Positions 23,746 to 32,474 of a stretch of 64,000 nucleotides of DNA are shown one piece after another. Both the position numbers and the translations under genes were made by a program. The notes beneath the pieces were generated by a model, which searched no databases, had not been told where the DNA came from, and worked only from the letters and a program-made list of their open reading frames with translations. Position 1 is the stretch's first letter; each line of letters starts with the position of its first letter. The DNA lies in the NCBI GenBank assembly GCA_039821125.1, contig JBCBOR010000002.1:1-64000 (forward strand). Direction: 5' to 3'. This stretch comes from Thermohalobaculum sp039821125 (GTDB lineage Bacteria; Pseudomonadota; Alphaproteobacteria; Rhodobacterales; Rhodobacteraceae).

Positions 23746-24318
23746 ATGAAAGGCGATGATCTGATTGCTGCGGCCCGGCCTGTGCTGATCCTTGTCATCG
23801 TGATCTGGTGCATCGCGGCGGTCAACCTGTTGCTGGGCTATCGTCTGAACCACTGGTTCGGGCTGGAGCCACGCAGTTTTGCCGGTCTGATCGGCGTCCC
23901 TGTGATGCCATTTCTGCACGGCGGGATCGGCCATGCGGCGGCGAACACGATCCCTCTGATCTTTCTTGGCGCGCTGGGCATGCTGGTGGCGCCGCAGCGC
24001 TTTCCGGTTGCCAGTGTGGCGATTGTCATCCTGTCCGGCCTCGCGACATGGATATTCGCCCGTGGCGGTGCCATCCATGTCGGCGCGAGCGGCCTGATCT
24101 TTGGCTGGTTCGGCTATCTCGTCGCGCTCGGCATCATCGAGCGCAGCGCCCGTGCACTGGTCGGCACCGCGATCGTTGTCATCTTCTACGGCGGCATGAT
24201 CTGGGGCGTGCTGCCACAGGGCAATGCGCTGATATCGTGGGAAGCACATCTCTTCGGAGCCCTTGCCGGAGCGGGCGTGGCGTTCCTGCAAAGCCAGACG
24301 CCCGAGGGATTGCACTAG
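23746..24318 (+). CDS. rhomboid family intramembrane serine protease
   Basis: 190 residues from MKGDDLIAAARP; a TTG at 23710 is a possible longer start. About six membrane helices. The catalytic Ser lies in HVGASGLIFGW and the His in SWEAHLFGALAG; HGGIGHAAANTIPL is the usual helix 2 block with conserved His/Asn. It cleaves membrane proteins within the bilayer. The stop overlaps the convergent sufE stop by 4 bases. Confidence 0.9.
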   Translation: MKGDDLIAAARPVLILVIVIWCIAAVNLLLGYRLNHWFGLEPRSFAGLIGVPVMPFLHGGIGHAAANTIPLIFLGALGMLVAPQRFPVASVAIVILSGLATWIFARGGAIHVGASGLIFGWFGYLVALGIIERSARALVGTAIVVIFYGGMIWGVLPQGNALISWEAHLFGALAGAGVAFLQSQTPEGLH

Positions 24319-24746
24319 GCGGCCTGCGCCGCAGCAGCGATATCCTCGATCCGGGTTACCATCGCCTTGAGACCGTTGGAGCGTTGCGAGGACAAGGCCT
24401 GCTCCAGTTGCAGGCGCTCGAGTTCACCCCGGATATCGAGGCCCCGAATGTCCGAGAGTGTGCGGCCCGAAATCATCGCAATCAGAATAGCGATCAAACC
24501 ACGCACGATCATTGCATCGCTGTCGCCCTCGAAGACCAGACGCGCGCCATCGGGGCCGTCCTGGACGTCCGGCACCAGCCAGACCTGGCTCGCGCAGCCC
24601 TCGACCTTGGTCGCATCGACGCGGCGGTCCTCTGGGACACCGGGCAGGTCCTTGCCGAGGTCGATGACATAGCGATACCGGTCCTCCCAGTCGTCGAACA
24701 GCTCGAAGTTCTCGACAATCTCGTCAAAATTCACCGGTTCGCTCAT
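24315..24746 (-). CDS. sufE: SufE family cysteine desulfuration protein
   Basis: 143 residues from MSEPVNFDEIVENF. Conserved DDWEDRYRYVIDLGK and VEGCASQVWLV hold the catalytic Cys (about 52) that accepts sulfur from the desulfurase SufS. It stimulates Fe-S cluster assembly; no other suf genes are in the window. AAGGAAAG precedes the ATG. Confidence 0.93.
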   Translation of the reverse strand: MSEPVNFDEIVENFELFDDWEDRYRYVIDLGKDLPGVPEDRRVDATKVEGCASQVWLVPDVQDGPDGARLVFEGDSDAMIVRGLIAILIAMISGRTLSDIRGLDIRGELERLQLEQALSSQRSNGLKAMVTRIEDIAAAAQAA

Positions 24747-24895
24747 GGGCCTTCCTTTCCTTGAGTGTGATCTAGTCGGCGGATCCGCCCACGTCCACCC
24801 CGCCCGATGTGATGTGAAACAGGGCTTGGATTTGGCAGTCTTTGGGATATTCAGAGCGCAAAGTCTCGTTTTGGTGAATGAGTGAGGAGAGACCA

Positions 24896-25408
24896 ATGCA
24901 TCGTTTCGCTGTGCTCGGCGTTCTGGCTGCTGCGATGATCTCGCTGGCGGCATGTTCCAGCGACACACCGGAACCGGCACCTGAGGAGACAGGTGGCTCG
25001 TTCATCGACGATGTCGGCACGCTTTGGGGCGAGGACAGCTCCGCCGAGAAAGCCCGCAAAGCGGAACTGGCGCGGCTGCGCGAGATCAAGGTCCCGATCC
25101 AGGCCGTGCGGGAAATCGAGATCGGCCGCACGCGCGATGGCTTCATCATCACAGCGTTCGGTACGGCGCCCGGGCTCGGCTTCTCGCTGCCTGCACTGCG
25201 CCCGCGACGGAGCGGCGCGCCAGGCGCAGACGGCTTTGTCGAGTATGATTTTGTCGCCACCGAACCAGCGGAGGGATTGAACCTGCCCCCGGGCACGTCA
25301 AGCGCTCGGGCACTGCGGGCAGACCGGCCGGTCACCCTGGACGAGTTGCGCGGCGCCGCGGGCATCCGCGTGCTTGCCATCAACGGCGGAGTTCAGATCA
25401 CGTTCTGA
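24896..25408 (+). CDS. hypothetical lipoprotein
   Basis: 170 residues from MHRFAVLGVLAAAM, with GAGGAGA 6 bases upstream. A lipobox LAAC at 18-21 predicts lipid attachment to Cys21, then an acidic Pro/Glu linker (SSDTPEPAPEETGG). The rest is soluble with a basic stretch ALRPRRSG and ends VLAINGGVQITF. I recognise no function. Divergent from sufE. Confidence 0.8.
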   Translation: MHRFAVLGVLAAAMISLAACSSDTPEPAPEETGGSFIDDVGTLWGEDSSAEKARKAELARLREIKVPIQAVREIEIGRTRDGFIITAFGTAPGLGFSLPALRPRRSGAPGADGFVEYDFVATEPAEGLNLPPGTSSARALRADRPVTLDELRGAAGIRVLAINGGVQITF

Positions 25409-25420
25409 CCCGCCGCGGGC

Positions 25421-26593
25421 TTACGCCTCCGGCACATCGATCAGTTGAACACCACCGGGACGGGCGACCAGCCCCGCAGTCCCGTTGCAGATCCTGAGCG
25501 CATCGGCACCGAACACATCGCGCCGCCAGCCCTTCATCACCGGCAGACCGTCCACCTCGTCCGATGACAGGGCGTCTATATCGGCGGACGAGGCGATCAG
25601 TTTCTGCGCGACGCCGCACTCCTCGGACCGCGCCTTCAACAAGACCTTCAGCATCTCGGCCACAGCGGTCGAGCCTTCCTTGCGTTTGGGCGGCGGGGGC
25701 ACCTTGGGTCGCTGCGAGGGCGGCACGGCGGCCCCCTCCTCAATTGCAGCGATGATCTCGGCCGTCATCTCGGGTTTGCGAGCCTCGCGCTGTGCCAGAC
25801 GAAGGTTGCTGAATTCCTTGGGCGTTTTGGGCCGCGATGCCGCGATCTCCAGCAGGGCATCGTCCTTCATGATGCGCGAGCGCGGCACGTCACGCTCCTG
25901 CGCCGTCCGCTCGCGCCACTCCGCAAGAGATTTCAGGATGGACAGGAAAATCGGACTGTTGTTGCGGGTCTTTACGCGCCGCCATGCCTCGCCGGGATCG
26001 GTATCGTAGGTCCCGGGGTTGGTCAGCACACCCATTTCCTCGCTGACCCAGCTTGCGCGCCCCGTCTCCTCGATCCGGGCCGAGAGATGTTCATAAATCC
26101 CGCGCAGGTGCGTCACATCGGCCAACGCATACTGCCGCTGCTTTGTTGAAAGCGGGCGCCGCGACCAGTCGGTAAACCGCGAGGATTTGTCAATCTGTGC
26201 GCGCGCGATCTTGCGCACCAGAGTCTCATAGCCGACCTGTTCGCCAAACCCGCACACCATCGCCGCGACCTGTGTATCGAACAAAGGCGTCGGAATGACT
26301 TTCCCCATGTGATGGAAGATCTCGATATCCTGACGGGCCGCGTGAAAAACCTTCACGACACTCGGATCGGCCATCAAGGCGTAGAGCGGCGCAAGATCAA
26401 TCCCCTCGGCCAACGGGTCGATCAGCGCCGCGTCCTTGTCGTCATCGTCACCTGGCCGGGCCATCTGGACGAGGCACAGTTGCGACCAGTACGTTCGCTC
26501 ACGCAGGAACTCTGTGTCGACGGTAACGTACGCGGACTCGGCATAGGACGCGCATATTTTCTCGAGCGCGCTGGTCTTTGTGATCATTCGCAT
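25421..26593 (-). CDS. rnd: ribonuclease D
   Basis: 390 residues from MRMITKTSALEK (a second ATG 6 bases later is also possible). The DEDD exonuclease domain has VTVDTEFLRE (Exo I, Asp and Glu), KVFHAARQDIEIF (Exo II) and RQYALADVTHL (Exo III, Tyr/Asp). An HRDC domain follows at about 215-295. It trims the 3' ends of tRNA and other stable RNA precursors, which could matter for the unusual tRNAs here only if they need 3' trimming. Divergent from the ParA gene. Confidence 0.93.
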   Translation of the reverse strand: MRMITKTSALEKICASYAESAYVTVDTEFLRERTYWSQLCLVQMARPGDDDDKDAALIDPLAEGIDLAPLYALMADPSVVKVFHAARQDIEIFHHMGKVIPTPLFDTQVAAMVCGFGEQVGYETLVRKIARAQIDKSSRFTDWSRRPLSTKQRQYALADVTHLRGIYEHLSARIEETGRASWVSEEMGVLTNPGTYDTDPGEAWRRVKTRNNSPIFLSILKSLAEWRERTAQERDVPRSRIMKDDALLEIAASRPKTPKEFSNLRLAQREARKPEMTAEIIAAIEEGAAVPPSQRPKVPPPPKRKEGSTAVAEMLKVLLKARSEECGVAQKLIASSADIDALSSDEVDGLPVMKGWRRDVFGADALRICNGTAGLVARPGGVQLIDVPEA

Positions 26594-26711
26594 GCTTTCG
26601 GTCTTAGCCGCCAAACTTCGCCCTGTCGCCTCCATTTTTCCGAGGAAGCCCTTCTCAGGCTGCGCGTCCTTGCTAAGCTGTGGCCAAGCTGCCGCAATAG
26701 GAGAACAAGCA

Positions 26712-27338
26712 ATGAAAACCGTACTGGTGGCGAACCGCAAAGGCGGGGTGGGCAAGACGATGATTGCAGTCACGCTGGCATCGGCGCTGGCGAACCGGAT
26801 GCAAAGGGTGGCGCTGGCTGATGCCGACCGCCAGCAATCGGCTCTCGGCTGGCTCGAGCAACGACCCAAGGATGCGGCCCGCATCCGAGCGCTGGACTGG
26901 ACCAAGACCTCGGACATTGGCGATCACCCGAAGAAGCTCGACTGGCTTGTGATCGACGCACCAGGGGCGCTCAAAGGCTCGAAGGTCGAGACACTGATCG
27001 CGCAGGCGACGGCCGTTCTGGCACCTGTCCAGCCCTCGTTCTTCGACGCGGCTTCGACCGAGGGCTTTCTGGCCGACATCGAGGAGATCAAGCGAATCCG
27101 CAAGGGCAAGGTGCCTGTCGAGATCATCGCAAACCGGTGCCGCCAAAACTCCCGCGCTGCCACCGCGCTCAAGGAAACCTTTGCAGAAATCGGCCGTACG
27201 CCGCTTGCATGGCTCAGTGAACGGGCCGCCTATGCGGATTTAGCGGCCTCTGGACTCACGATTTTTGACAGGAATCTCAAAGTGCTGGATCCGATCAAGG
27301 CGCAGTGGTCGCCAATTCTCGACGCAATCGGCGCTTGA
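26712..27338 (+). CDS. orphan ParA/MinD-like ATPase
   Basis: 208 residues. Deviant Walker A KGGVGKT at 10-16, ALADADRQQSALGWLEQR (Walker A'), and LDWLVIDAPGAL (Walker B) mark a ParA-type ATPase. It is shorter than chromosomal ParA (about 260) and has no parB beside it, like the small orphan ParAs used for positioning protein complexes or polysaccharide machinery. GGAG sits 10 bases upstream of the ATG. Confidence 0.88.
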   Translation: MKTVLVANRKGGVGKTMIAVTLASALANRMQRVALADADRQQSALGWLEQRPKDAARIRALDWTKTSDIGDHPKKLDWLVIDAPGALKGSKVETLIAQATAVLAPVQPSFFDAASTEGFLADIEEIKRIRKGKVPVEIIANRCRQNSRAATALKETFAEIGRTPLAWLSERAAYADLAASGLTIFDRNLKVLDPIKAQWSPILDAIGA

Positions 27339-27457
27339 AATTGTCAGATTGACCGTTAAGCCATGGACAGCCTCGGGAAGACCGACCGGGGGCCGCACAT
27401 TCGTGCATGCCATTGGGGGCCTGTCGACATCGAGCGAACCCGATAACGGAGGACATA

Positions 27458-28105
27458 ATGATTAAGAAGACACTCATCGCCCTGACGTGCTGCACGGCCT
27501 TGGTTGCGTGTGAAACCGTTCAAGACAACCAGCGCACGGCGATCGGAGCCGCAGCGGGTGCTGCCATCGGTGCAGCCGCAGGCACGCTTGTCGGCGGCAA
27601 TGACCGGCGCAACGCGCTTGTCGGTGCGGGGATCGGCCTGCTGGCCGGCGCAGCGGTTGGTCAGTACCTCGACCAGCAGCAGCGTGAACTTGAGCAGAGC
27701 CTTGCCGGCACCGGCGCCGAGGTCGAGCGCCAGGGCGACCAGCTTCTGGTGACCATGCCCTCGCAGATCACTTTCGCGGTCGACAGTGCGACCATTCAGC
27801 AGCAGTTCTACCCGGCTCTGAACGAGGTCGCGGCGACCTTCAACAAGTACCCGCAGAGCTACATCGACGTGATCGGCCACACCGATTCGACCGGGTCCGA
27901 CCAGTACAACCAGGCCCTGTCCGAACGGCGCGCCGGATCGGTTTCGGGCTATCTGACGAACCGCGGCGTGAACCGGGCACGTCTGGCCTCGTTCGGTCAG
28001 GGCGAGACCCAGCCGGTCGCGGACAATGCCTCCGAGGCAGGACGCCAGGCCAACCGCCGGGTCGAGCTGAGGATCACTCCGGCCACGCAACCGGGCCAAG
28101 GCTGA
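27458..28105 (+). CDS. OmpA family outer-membrane lipoprotein
   Basis: 215 residues from MIKKTLIALTCCTALVAC: signal peptide with lipobox, lipidated Cys at 18. A glycine-zipper stretch follows (AIGAAAGAAIGAAAGTLVGG and GAGIGLLAGAAVGQ, about 30-75). The C-terminal OmpA domain (about 100-205) has YIDVIGHTDSTGS and NQALSERRAGSV and binds peptidoglycan. YiaD-like envelope protein. Strong site GGAGGA, and a clear terminator follows. Confidence 0.92.
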   Translation: MIKKTLIALTCCTALVACETVQDNQRTAIGAAAGAAIGAAAGTLVGGNDRRNALVGAGIGLLAGAAVGQYLDQQQRELEQSLAGTGAEVERQGDQLLVTMPSQITFAVDSATIQQQFYPALNEVAATFNKYPQSYIDVIGHTDSTGSDQYNQALSERRAGSVSGYLTNRGVNRARLASFGQGETQPVADNASEAGRQANRRVELRITPATQPGQG

Positions 28106-28154
28106 GCCACGATTGGAACGGGCGCACTGCGCCCTGTCACATTCCAGCATCAGG

Positions 28155-28179
28155 CGGGCGCTCCGGCGCCCGTTTTTTT
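28155..28179 (+). terminator. intrinsic terminator of the OmpA lipoprotein gene
   Basis: Stem CGGGCGC (28155-28161) pairs with GCGCCCG (28166-28172) around the tetraloop TCCG, followed by seven T at 28173-28179. This is the only textbook terminator in the window. Confidence 0.93.
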
Positions 28180-28224
28180 GTGCACGTCGTTGATTTGACA
28201 CGTTTTGATGCCAAGTGGGCCGCC

Positions 28225-28878
28225 ATGGAAGCGACCGCCCTGCCCGCCTCACGCCTGCGCCTCTGGACCGAGTTCACTGCGCTCTTCATCGGTGTGCCTA
28301 TTCTGATGGCGGTCTATTTCGGCCATTATCGGCTGTTCACCGCAATCTGGATCCTGGCAGGTGTCTCCGCCGTGCTGCTTTGGATGACGCCCGGCTGGCG
28401 CTGGCGCCAGCTGTTCGCGGGGCCCGTCCTCAAGCACTGGCGGATTGTCGTCGCCTACGCCGCCATCACCGGCGTGGTCTGTGTGGCGTTTGTCTTCTGG
28501 CTGGTGCCGGAGCGGTTCCTGAGCCTGCCGAAATACCAGACCGAGCTCTGGATCCTGATCATGGTCGCCTATCCCATCGCCTCGGCGTGGCCGCAGGAGG
28601 TGATCTTCCGCTCCCTGTTCTTCGAGCGCTATGGCGACCTCTTTCCGACCCCCACCATCGCGATCCTGGCGAACGGCGTGATCTTCGGCTTCGGACATCT
28701 CTTCTACATGAACCCGGTCGTGATCGGGTTCACTGCGCTCGGCGGTGCATTCTGGGCGTGGGTCTACCTGACCAAAGGCCGCTCGATGACCCTGATCTGG
28801 ATCCTGCACGCGCTCGCCGGACAGATCATCTTCACCGTGGGCCTCGGCGGGTTCTTCTACCACGGCAATGTCGGCTGA
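28225..28878 (+). CDS. CPBP family intramembrane metalloprotease
   Basis: 217 residues from MEATALPASRL; a GTG start at 28180 is possible but overlaps the terminator's T-run. About six membrane helices. The catalytic EExxxR motif appears as QEVIFRSLFFER (first Glu replaced by Gln), with FGFGHLFYMN and LHALAGQ supplying the His motifs. CAAX-protease/bacteriocin-processing (Abi) family; substrate unknown. Confidence 0.86.
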   Translation: MEATALPASRLRLWTEFTALFIGVPILMAVYFGHYRLFTAIWILAGVSAVLLWMTPGWRWRQLFAGPVLKHWRIVVAYAAITGVVCVAFVFWLVPERFLSLPKYQTELWILIMVAYPIASAWPQEVIFRSLFFERYGDLFPTPTIAILANGVIFGFGHLFYMNPVVIGFTALGGAFWAWVYLTKGRSMTLIWILHALAGQIIFTVGLGGFFYHGNVG

Positions 28879-28957
28879 GCGGGCGGCCCCGCACCGCTTG
28901 ACATCGCGCGCCCAAGGCGGTCTATCCGGGCACCGCACTTCACCGACGGAGCCTGCC

Positions 28958-30889
28958 ATGCACGCCTATCGCAGCCATACCTGCGCCGAGTTGAACAAAT
29001 CCCATGTGGGCCAGACGGTTAGACTGGCGGGCTGGGTGCACCGCGTGCGCGATCATGGCGGCGTTCTCTTCATCGACCTGCGCGATCACTACGGCATGAC
29101 CCAGGTGCTGGCCGACCCGGACAGCCCGGTTTTCAGCGCGGTCGAGGCCGTGCGTTCGGAGTGGGTGATCCGCATCGATGGCGAGGTGAAGGCCCGTGCC
29201 GAGGATCTGATCAACCCCAAGATCCCGACCGGCGAGGTCGAGATTTTCATCCGGGATCTCGAGGTGCTGGGCCGCGCCGAAGAACTGCCCCTGCCCGTCT
29301 TCGGCGATCTGGAATACCCCGAGGAAACAAGGCTTTCCTATCGCTTTCTCGATCTGCGCCGCGAGCGGCTGCACGCCAACATGAAGCTGCGCTCGGACGT
29401 GGTGCGGTCGATCCGCAACCGCATGTGGGATATCGGCTTTACCGAGTATCAGACACCGATCATCACGGCCTCGTCGCCCGAAGGCGCACGCGACTTTCTG
29501 GTGCCCTCGCGGCTCCATCCCGGCAAGTTCTACGCCCTGCCGCAGGCCCCGCAGCAGTTCAAGCAGCTGATCATGGTCTCTGGCTTCGACAAGTACTTCC
29601 AGATCGCGCCCTGTTTCCGTGACGAGGACCCCCGCGCCGACCGCTCGCCCACCGACTTCTACCAGCTCGACATCGAGATGAGTTTCGTCGAGCAGCAGGA
29701 CGTCTTCGACACGGTCCAGCCGGTGATCGCGGGCGTGTTCGAGGAGTTCGGCGGTGGGCGCAAGGTCGACACCGAGTGGCCCCAGATCTCCTATGAGGAC
29801 GCCGCGCTCTGGTATGGGACCGACAAGCCTGACCTCAGAAATCCCATTAAAATGCAGGTGGTTAGCGAGCATTTCGCGGGCTCCGGCTTCAAGATCTTCG
29901 CTTCGATCCTCGAGCAGGACGGGACCCAGATCCGCGCCATCCCCGCGCCCGGCGGCGGCTCACGGAAGTTCTGCGACCGGATGAACAGCTTTGCGCAGAA
30001 AGAGGGCCTGCCCGGCATGGGCTACATCTTCTGGCGTCTCACACCTTTGCCAGATGAAGCAAAGAACGACCCTGAGCACCCGCTACGAAAGCTCGCACTT
30101 AAGCAAGCCGAGGCAGATGTTGTGAGGAAAGAGGAGTTTGAAGCAAAGCCCGAAGGACTGCTGAGTTACGAGAGTCGAGTCTACGTCACTGAACCAGTTG
30201 ATTTCTATCATGAGCCAGCCGGTCCTCTTGCGAAAAATATTGGGCCGGAGCGGACCGAGGCGATCCGGCAGCAACTTGGACTGGGTTCAGGTGATGCCGC
30301 ATTTTTCTTGGGCGGCAAGCCTGCGGCATTCGAGGCGGTCGCCGGGCGTGCCCGCGTCACCATAGGCGACGAGTTGGCCCTCACCGACAAGAACCGCTTT
30401 GCCTTCGCCTGGATCGTCGATTTCCCGATGTACGAACGCGACGAGGAAAGCGGCAAGATCGATTTCGAGCACAACCCGTTCTCGATGCCGCAAGGCGGTC
30501 TGGACGCGCTCAACGGCGACCCGCTGGCCGTGCGCGGATATCAGTACGATTTATCGTGTAATGGTTACGAATTGGTGTCCGGCGCCATCCGGAACCACAA
30601 GCCCGAGATCATGTTCAAGGCGTTCGAGATCGCTGGTTATGGCGCCGACGAGGTCGAGAAACGCTTCGGCGGCATGCTTAACGCGTTCCGCTACGGCGCT
30701 CCGCCGCATGGTGGCTGCGCCATGGGAATTGACCGTGTTGTCATGTTGTTAGCGGACGAAGTTAATATCCGCGAGGTCATCATGTTCCCGATGAACCAGC
30801 GCGCCGAGGATCTGATGATGCAGGCCCCGTCAGACCCGACCAACGAGCAATTGCGCGAGCTTGGCCTGCGTCTCGCACCACAGGACTGA
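28958..30889 (+). CDS. aspS: aspartyl-tRNA synthetase with a GAD-domain insert
   Basis: 643 residues; typical bacterial AspRS is about 590. N-terminal OB fold for the anticodon (GWVHRVRDHGGVLFIDLRD), class II motif 1 near 150, motif 2 FRDEDPRADRSPTDFYQLD, and motif 3 GGCAMGIDRVVMLL near the C-terminus are intact. Between FWR (codon ending 30037) and AGPLAKN (30218) lie 60 extra codons in the GAD domain with lower GC and rarer codons than the flanks. Short patches around 29848-29876, 30547-30577 and 30727-30770 also look compositionally different. The active-site motifs are complete, so it should be functional. Confidence 0.96.
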   Translation: MHAYRSHTCAELNKSHVGQTVRLAGWVHRVRDHGGVLFIDLRDHYGMTQVLADPDSPVFSAVEAVRSEWVIRIDGEVKARAEDLINPKIPTGEVEIFIRDLEVLGRAEELPLPVFGDLEYPEETRLSYRFLDLRRERLHANMKLRSDVVRSIRNRMWDIGFTEYQTPIITASSPEGARDFLVPSRLHPGKFYALPQAPQQFKQLIMVSGFDKYFQIAPCFRDEDPRADRSPTDFYQLDIEMSFVEQQDVFDTVQPVIAGVFEEFGGGRKVDTEWPQISYEDAALWYGTDKPDLRNPIKMQVVSEHFAGSGFKIFASILEQDGTQIRAIPAPGGGSRKFCDRMNSFAQKEGLPGMGYIFWRLTPLPDEAKNDPEHPLRKLALKQAEADVVRKEEFEAKPEGLLSYESRVYVTEPVDFYHEPAGPLAKNIGPERTEAIRQQLGLGSGDAAFFLGGKPAAFEAVAGRARVTIGDELALTDKNRFAFAWIVDFPMYERDEESGKIDFEHNPFSMPQGGLDALNGDPLAVRGYQYDLSCNGYELVSGAIRNHKPEIMFKAFEIAGYGADEVEKRFGGMLNAFRYGAPPHGGCAMGIDRVVMLLADEVNIREVIMFPMNQRAEDLMMQAPSDPTNEQLRELGLRLAPQD

Positions 30890-30907
30890 CCGGGCGCACC
30901 ACCCCGT

Positions 30908-30930
30908 AGGGTGCGTCCGTGACGCACCCT
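30908..30930. repeat. single copy of the 23-nt palindromic repeat
   Basis: Arms AGGGTGCGTC and GACGCACCCT around CGT, 18 bases after the aspS stop. It is identical to the copies at 186-208 and 53226-53248. It may act as a transcript 3' hairpin. Confidence 0.85.
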
Positions 30931-30946
30931 TTGGGCTGGAAAACAG

Positions 30947-31034
30947 CCGTATGGCAGGCGTGCCGCATCCGTATGGCACCTGTACCGCAAGCGTATGGCT
31001 CGCGTCTGGCAGGCGTATGGACACCATATCGGTG
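30947..31034 (+). repeat. tandem 11-nt repeat array (8 units)
   Basis: Consecutive 11-mers: CCGTATGGCAG, GCGTGCCGCAT, CCGTATGGCAC, CTGTACCGCAA, GCGTATGGCTC, GCGTCTGGCAG, GCGTATGGACA, then a decayed CCATATCGGTG. Consensus SCGTATGGCAN. A second array of the same family in the opposite orientation lies at 56554-56641. The period is close to one helical turn. It ends 115 bp before the next gene. Confidence 0.8.
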
Positions 31035-31149
31035 CGCCGCGCGCACCGTTGCACCGAGTGGATGACCACCGCGCGCTGCGGCGTTCAACTTTCACGCGCA
31101 AACCGGATCTGGTATTCTCTACCTCTTTATTTGAGCTAGGAGATTTCCA

Positions 31150-32391
31150 ATGACGGGACTTGTCTATCTGGACATCGCGATTGGTGTCATTTTTCTGATC
31201 CTGATTTTCAGCCTGTTCGCAGGCGCAATCCTCGAAGCGCTCGCGGCCATCTTCAACATCCGTGCGAACTCGGTGCGCGAGGGCATCCGCAACCTGATCG
31301 GCAACGATGACGATTTCAAAGCGTTCTGGACCGCCCCATTGGTCGAGGCCGTCAAGGGACCGCCCTCGCTTTTCAGCATCCCCGGATGGATCAGCTTCGG
31401 CTGGTCGAAGATCCGCGATGTGATCCGCTACGTCCAGAAGGACGACAGTCCGAAACCCGGCACATTGCGCCGGGATCCCTCGGATGTTCCAACCAAGGTG
31501 TTCACCCGAACGGTCATGCGCGCGCTCTACAATCAGGTCCCGGGCAGCGCGTTCGAGACGGATCAGACGCCCGAAAACCTTGCGGCATTCCTGCGGGAGC
31601 TGCGCACGAAGGCAAAAGATGCCGGGGACAGCTCCCTCCTGCACCGGATCGGCAGCGTGCTGGACGGGGTCGAAGCCGATGCAAAAGCGGTCGAGGCCGC
31701 GATCGGCGCCTGGTACGAGACGGCCCGTGACCGGTTCGAGGGCTGGTATATCCGCCGCGCACAATTCCTGTTGTTCCTGATCGGATTGGCCCTCGCCATC
31801 ACGACCAATACCGATCCGATCCGCTATGGGTATGAGCTGCGCGAGAACGATGCGCTGCGCCAGAAGGTTGTCACCATGGCAGAAGAGACAGCAGCCCTCG
31901 ATGAACTCGAAGACGTGCTGGAGCATTTCGGCCTGGACAAATCCGACAGCGATCCGAGCAACGCCGCTGGTCTGCCGGCAGATGCCCAGATCGCCGAAAT
32001 CCGGGGGAATGTCGAAGAGCGCCTCAAAAAACTGACCGAAGAGTTGAACGAGATCAGCGCCCAGGCCGGCTGGGGGCACTGCCCGAAATTCACGAACGAT
32101 GTCGCCGGCCAGTTTTCCTGGGACTGTTTCAAGTGGACGACCGGGGTTGGTGCAACTTGGCTCAGCCGGGATGTCCTGAACTGGCCAGAGCCTGTGACCC
32201 ATCAGGGCGAGAAGATCCCCAACCCGGTTTTCGGCTGGATCCTTCTCGCGCTCGGGGTGATGCTTGGCTCGCAGTTCTGGCTTGATCTGTTGCGCCGGTT
32301 CGTCTCGATCCGCTCGGCGGGAACCGGGATCTTTCAGCAGTCGCAGGCCCGTCAGACCGATCCGGAACGACCGAGCGCCTCGACCCCATAA
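31150..32391 (+). CDS. hypothetical membrane protein
   Basis: 413 residues. The N-terminal hydrophobic helix (about 5-27, YLDIAIGVIFLILIFSLFAG) is followed by a soluble region, a second helix at about 204-218 (FLLFLIGLALAITT), a coiled-coil-like acidic stretch (about 235-310) and a third helix near 360-375 (FGWILLALGVMLGSQFWLDLL). I do not recognise the function. GCTAGGAGATTTCC upstream gives a good ribosome site. Preceded by both repeat families. Confidence 0.78.
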   Translation: MTGLVYLDIAIGVIFLILIFSLFAGAILEALAAIFNIRANSVREGIRNLIGNDDDFKAFWTAPLVEAVKGPPSLFSIPGWISFGWSKIRDVIRYVQKDDSPKPGTLRRDPSDVPTKVFTRTVMRALYNQVPGSAFETDQTPENLAAFLRELRTKAKDAGDSSLLHRIGSVLDGVEADAKAVEAAIGAWYETARDRFEGWYIRRAQFLLFLIGLALAITTNTDPIRYGYELRENDALRQKVVTMAEETAALDELEDVLEHFGLDKSDSDPSNAAGLPADAQIAEIRGNVEERLKKLTEELNEISAQAGWGHCPKFTNDVAGQFSWDCFKWTTGVGATWLSRDVLNWPEPVTHQGEKIPNPVFGWILLALGVMLGSQFWLDLLRRFVSIRSAGTGIFQQSQARQTDPERPSASTP

Positions 32392-32474
32392 GCCCGCGCC
32401 AACCCGCAGACGGAGATTGGATCGCGGCGCGTTTGGACGTATGATCAGAGGCGTGGGGGCATGGAGGGTGAGAG

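Noticed and set aside
30038..30217. Intein in aspS
   Set aside because: The 60-residue insert is far too short and lacks intein start and end residues (Cys/Ser and His-Asn).
30947..31034. CRISPR array
   Set aside because: The 11-nt units are contiguous with no spacers, so this is a simple tandem repeat.
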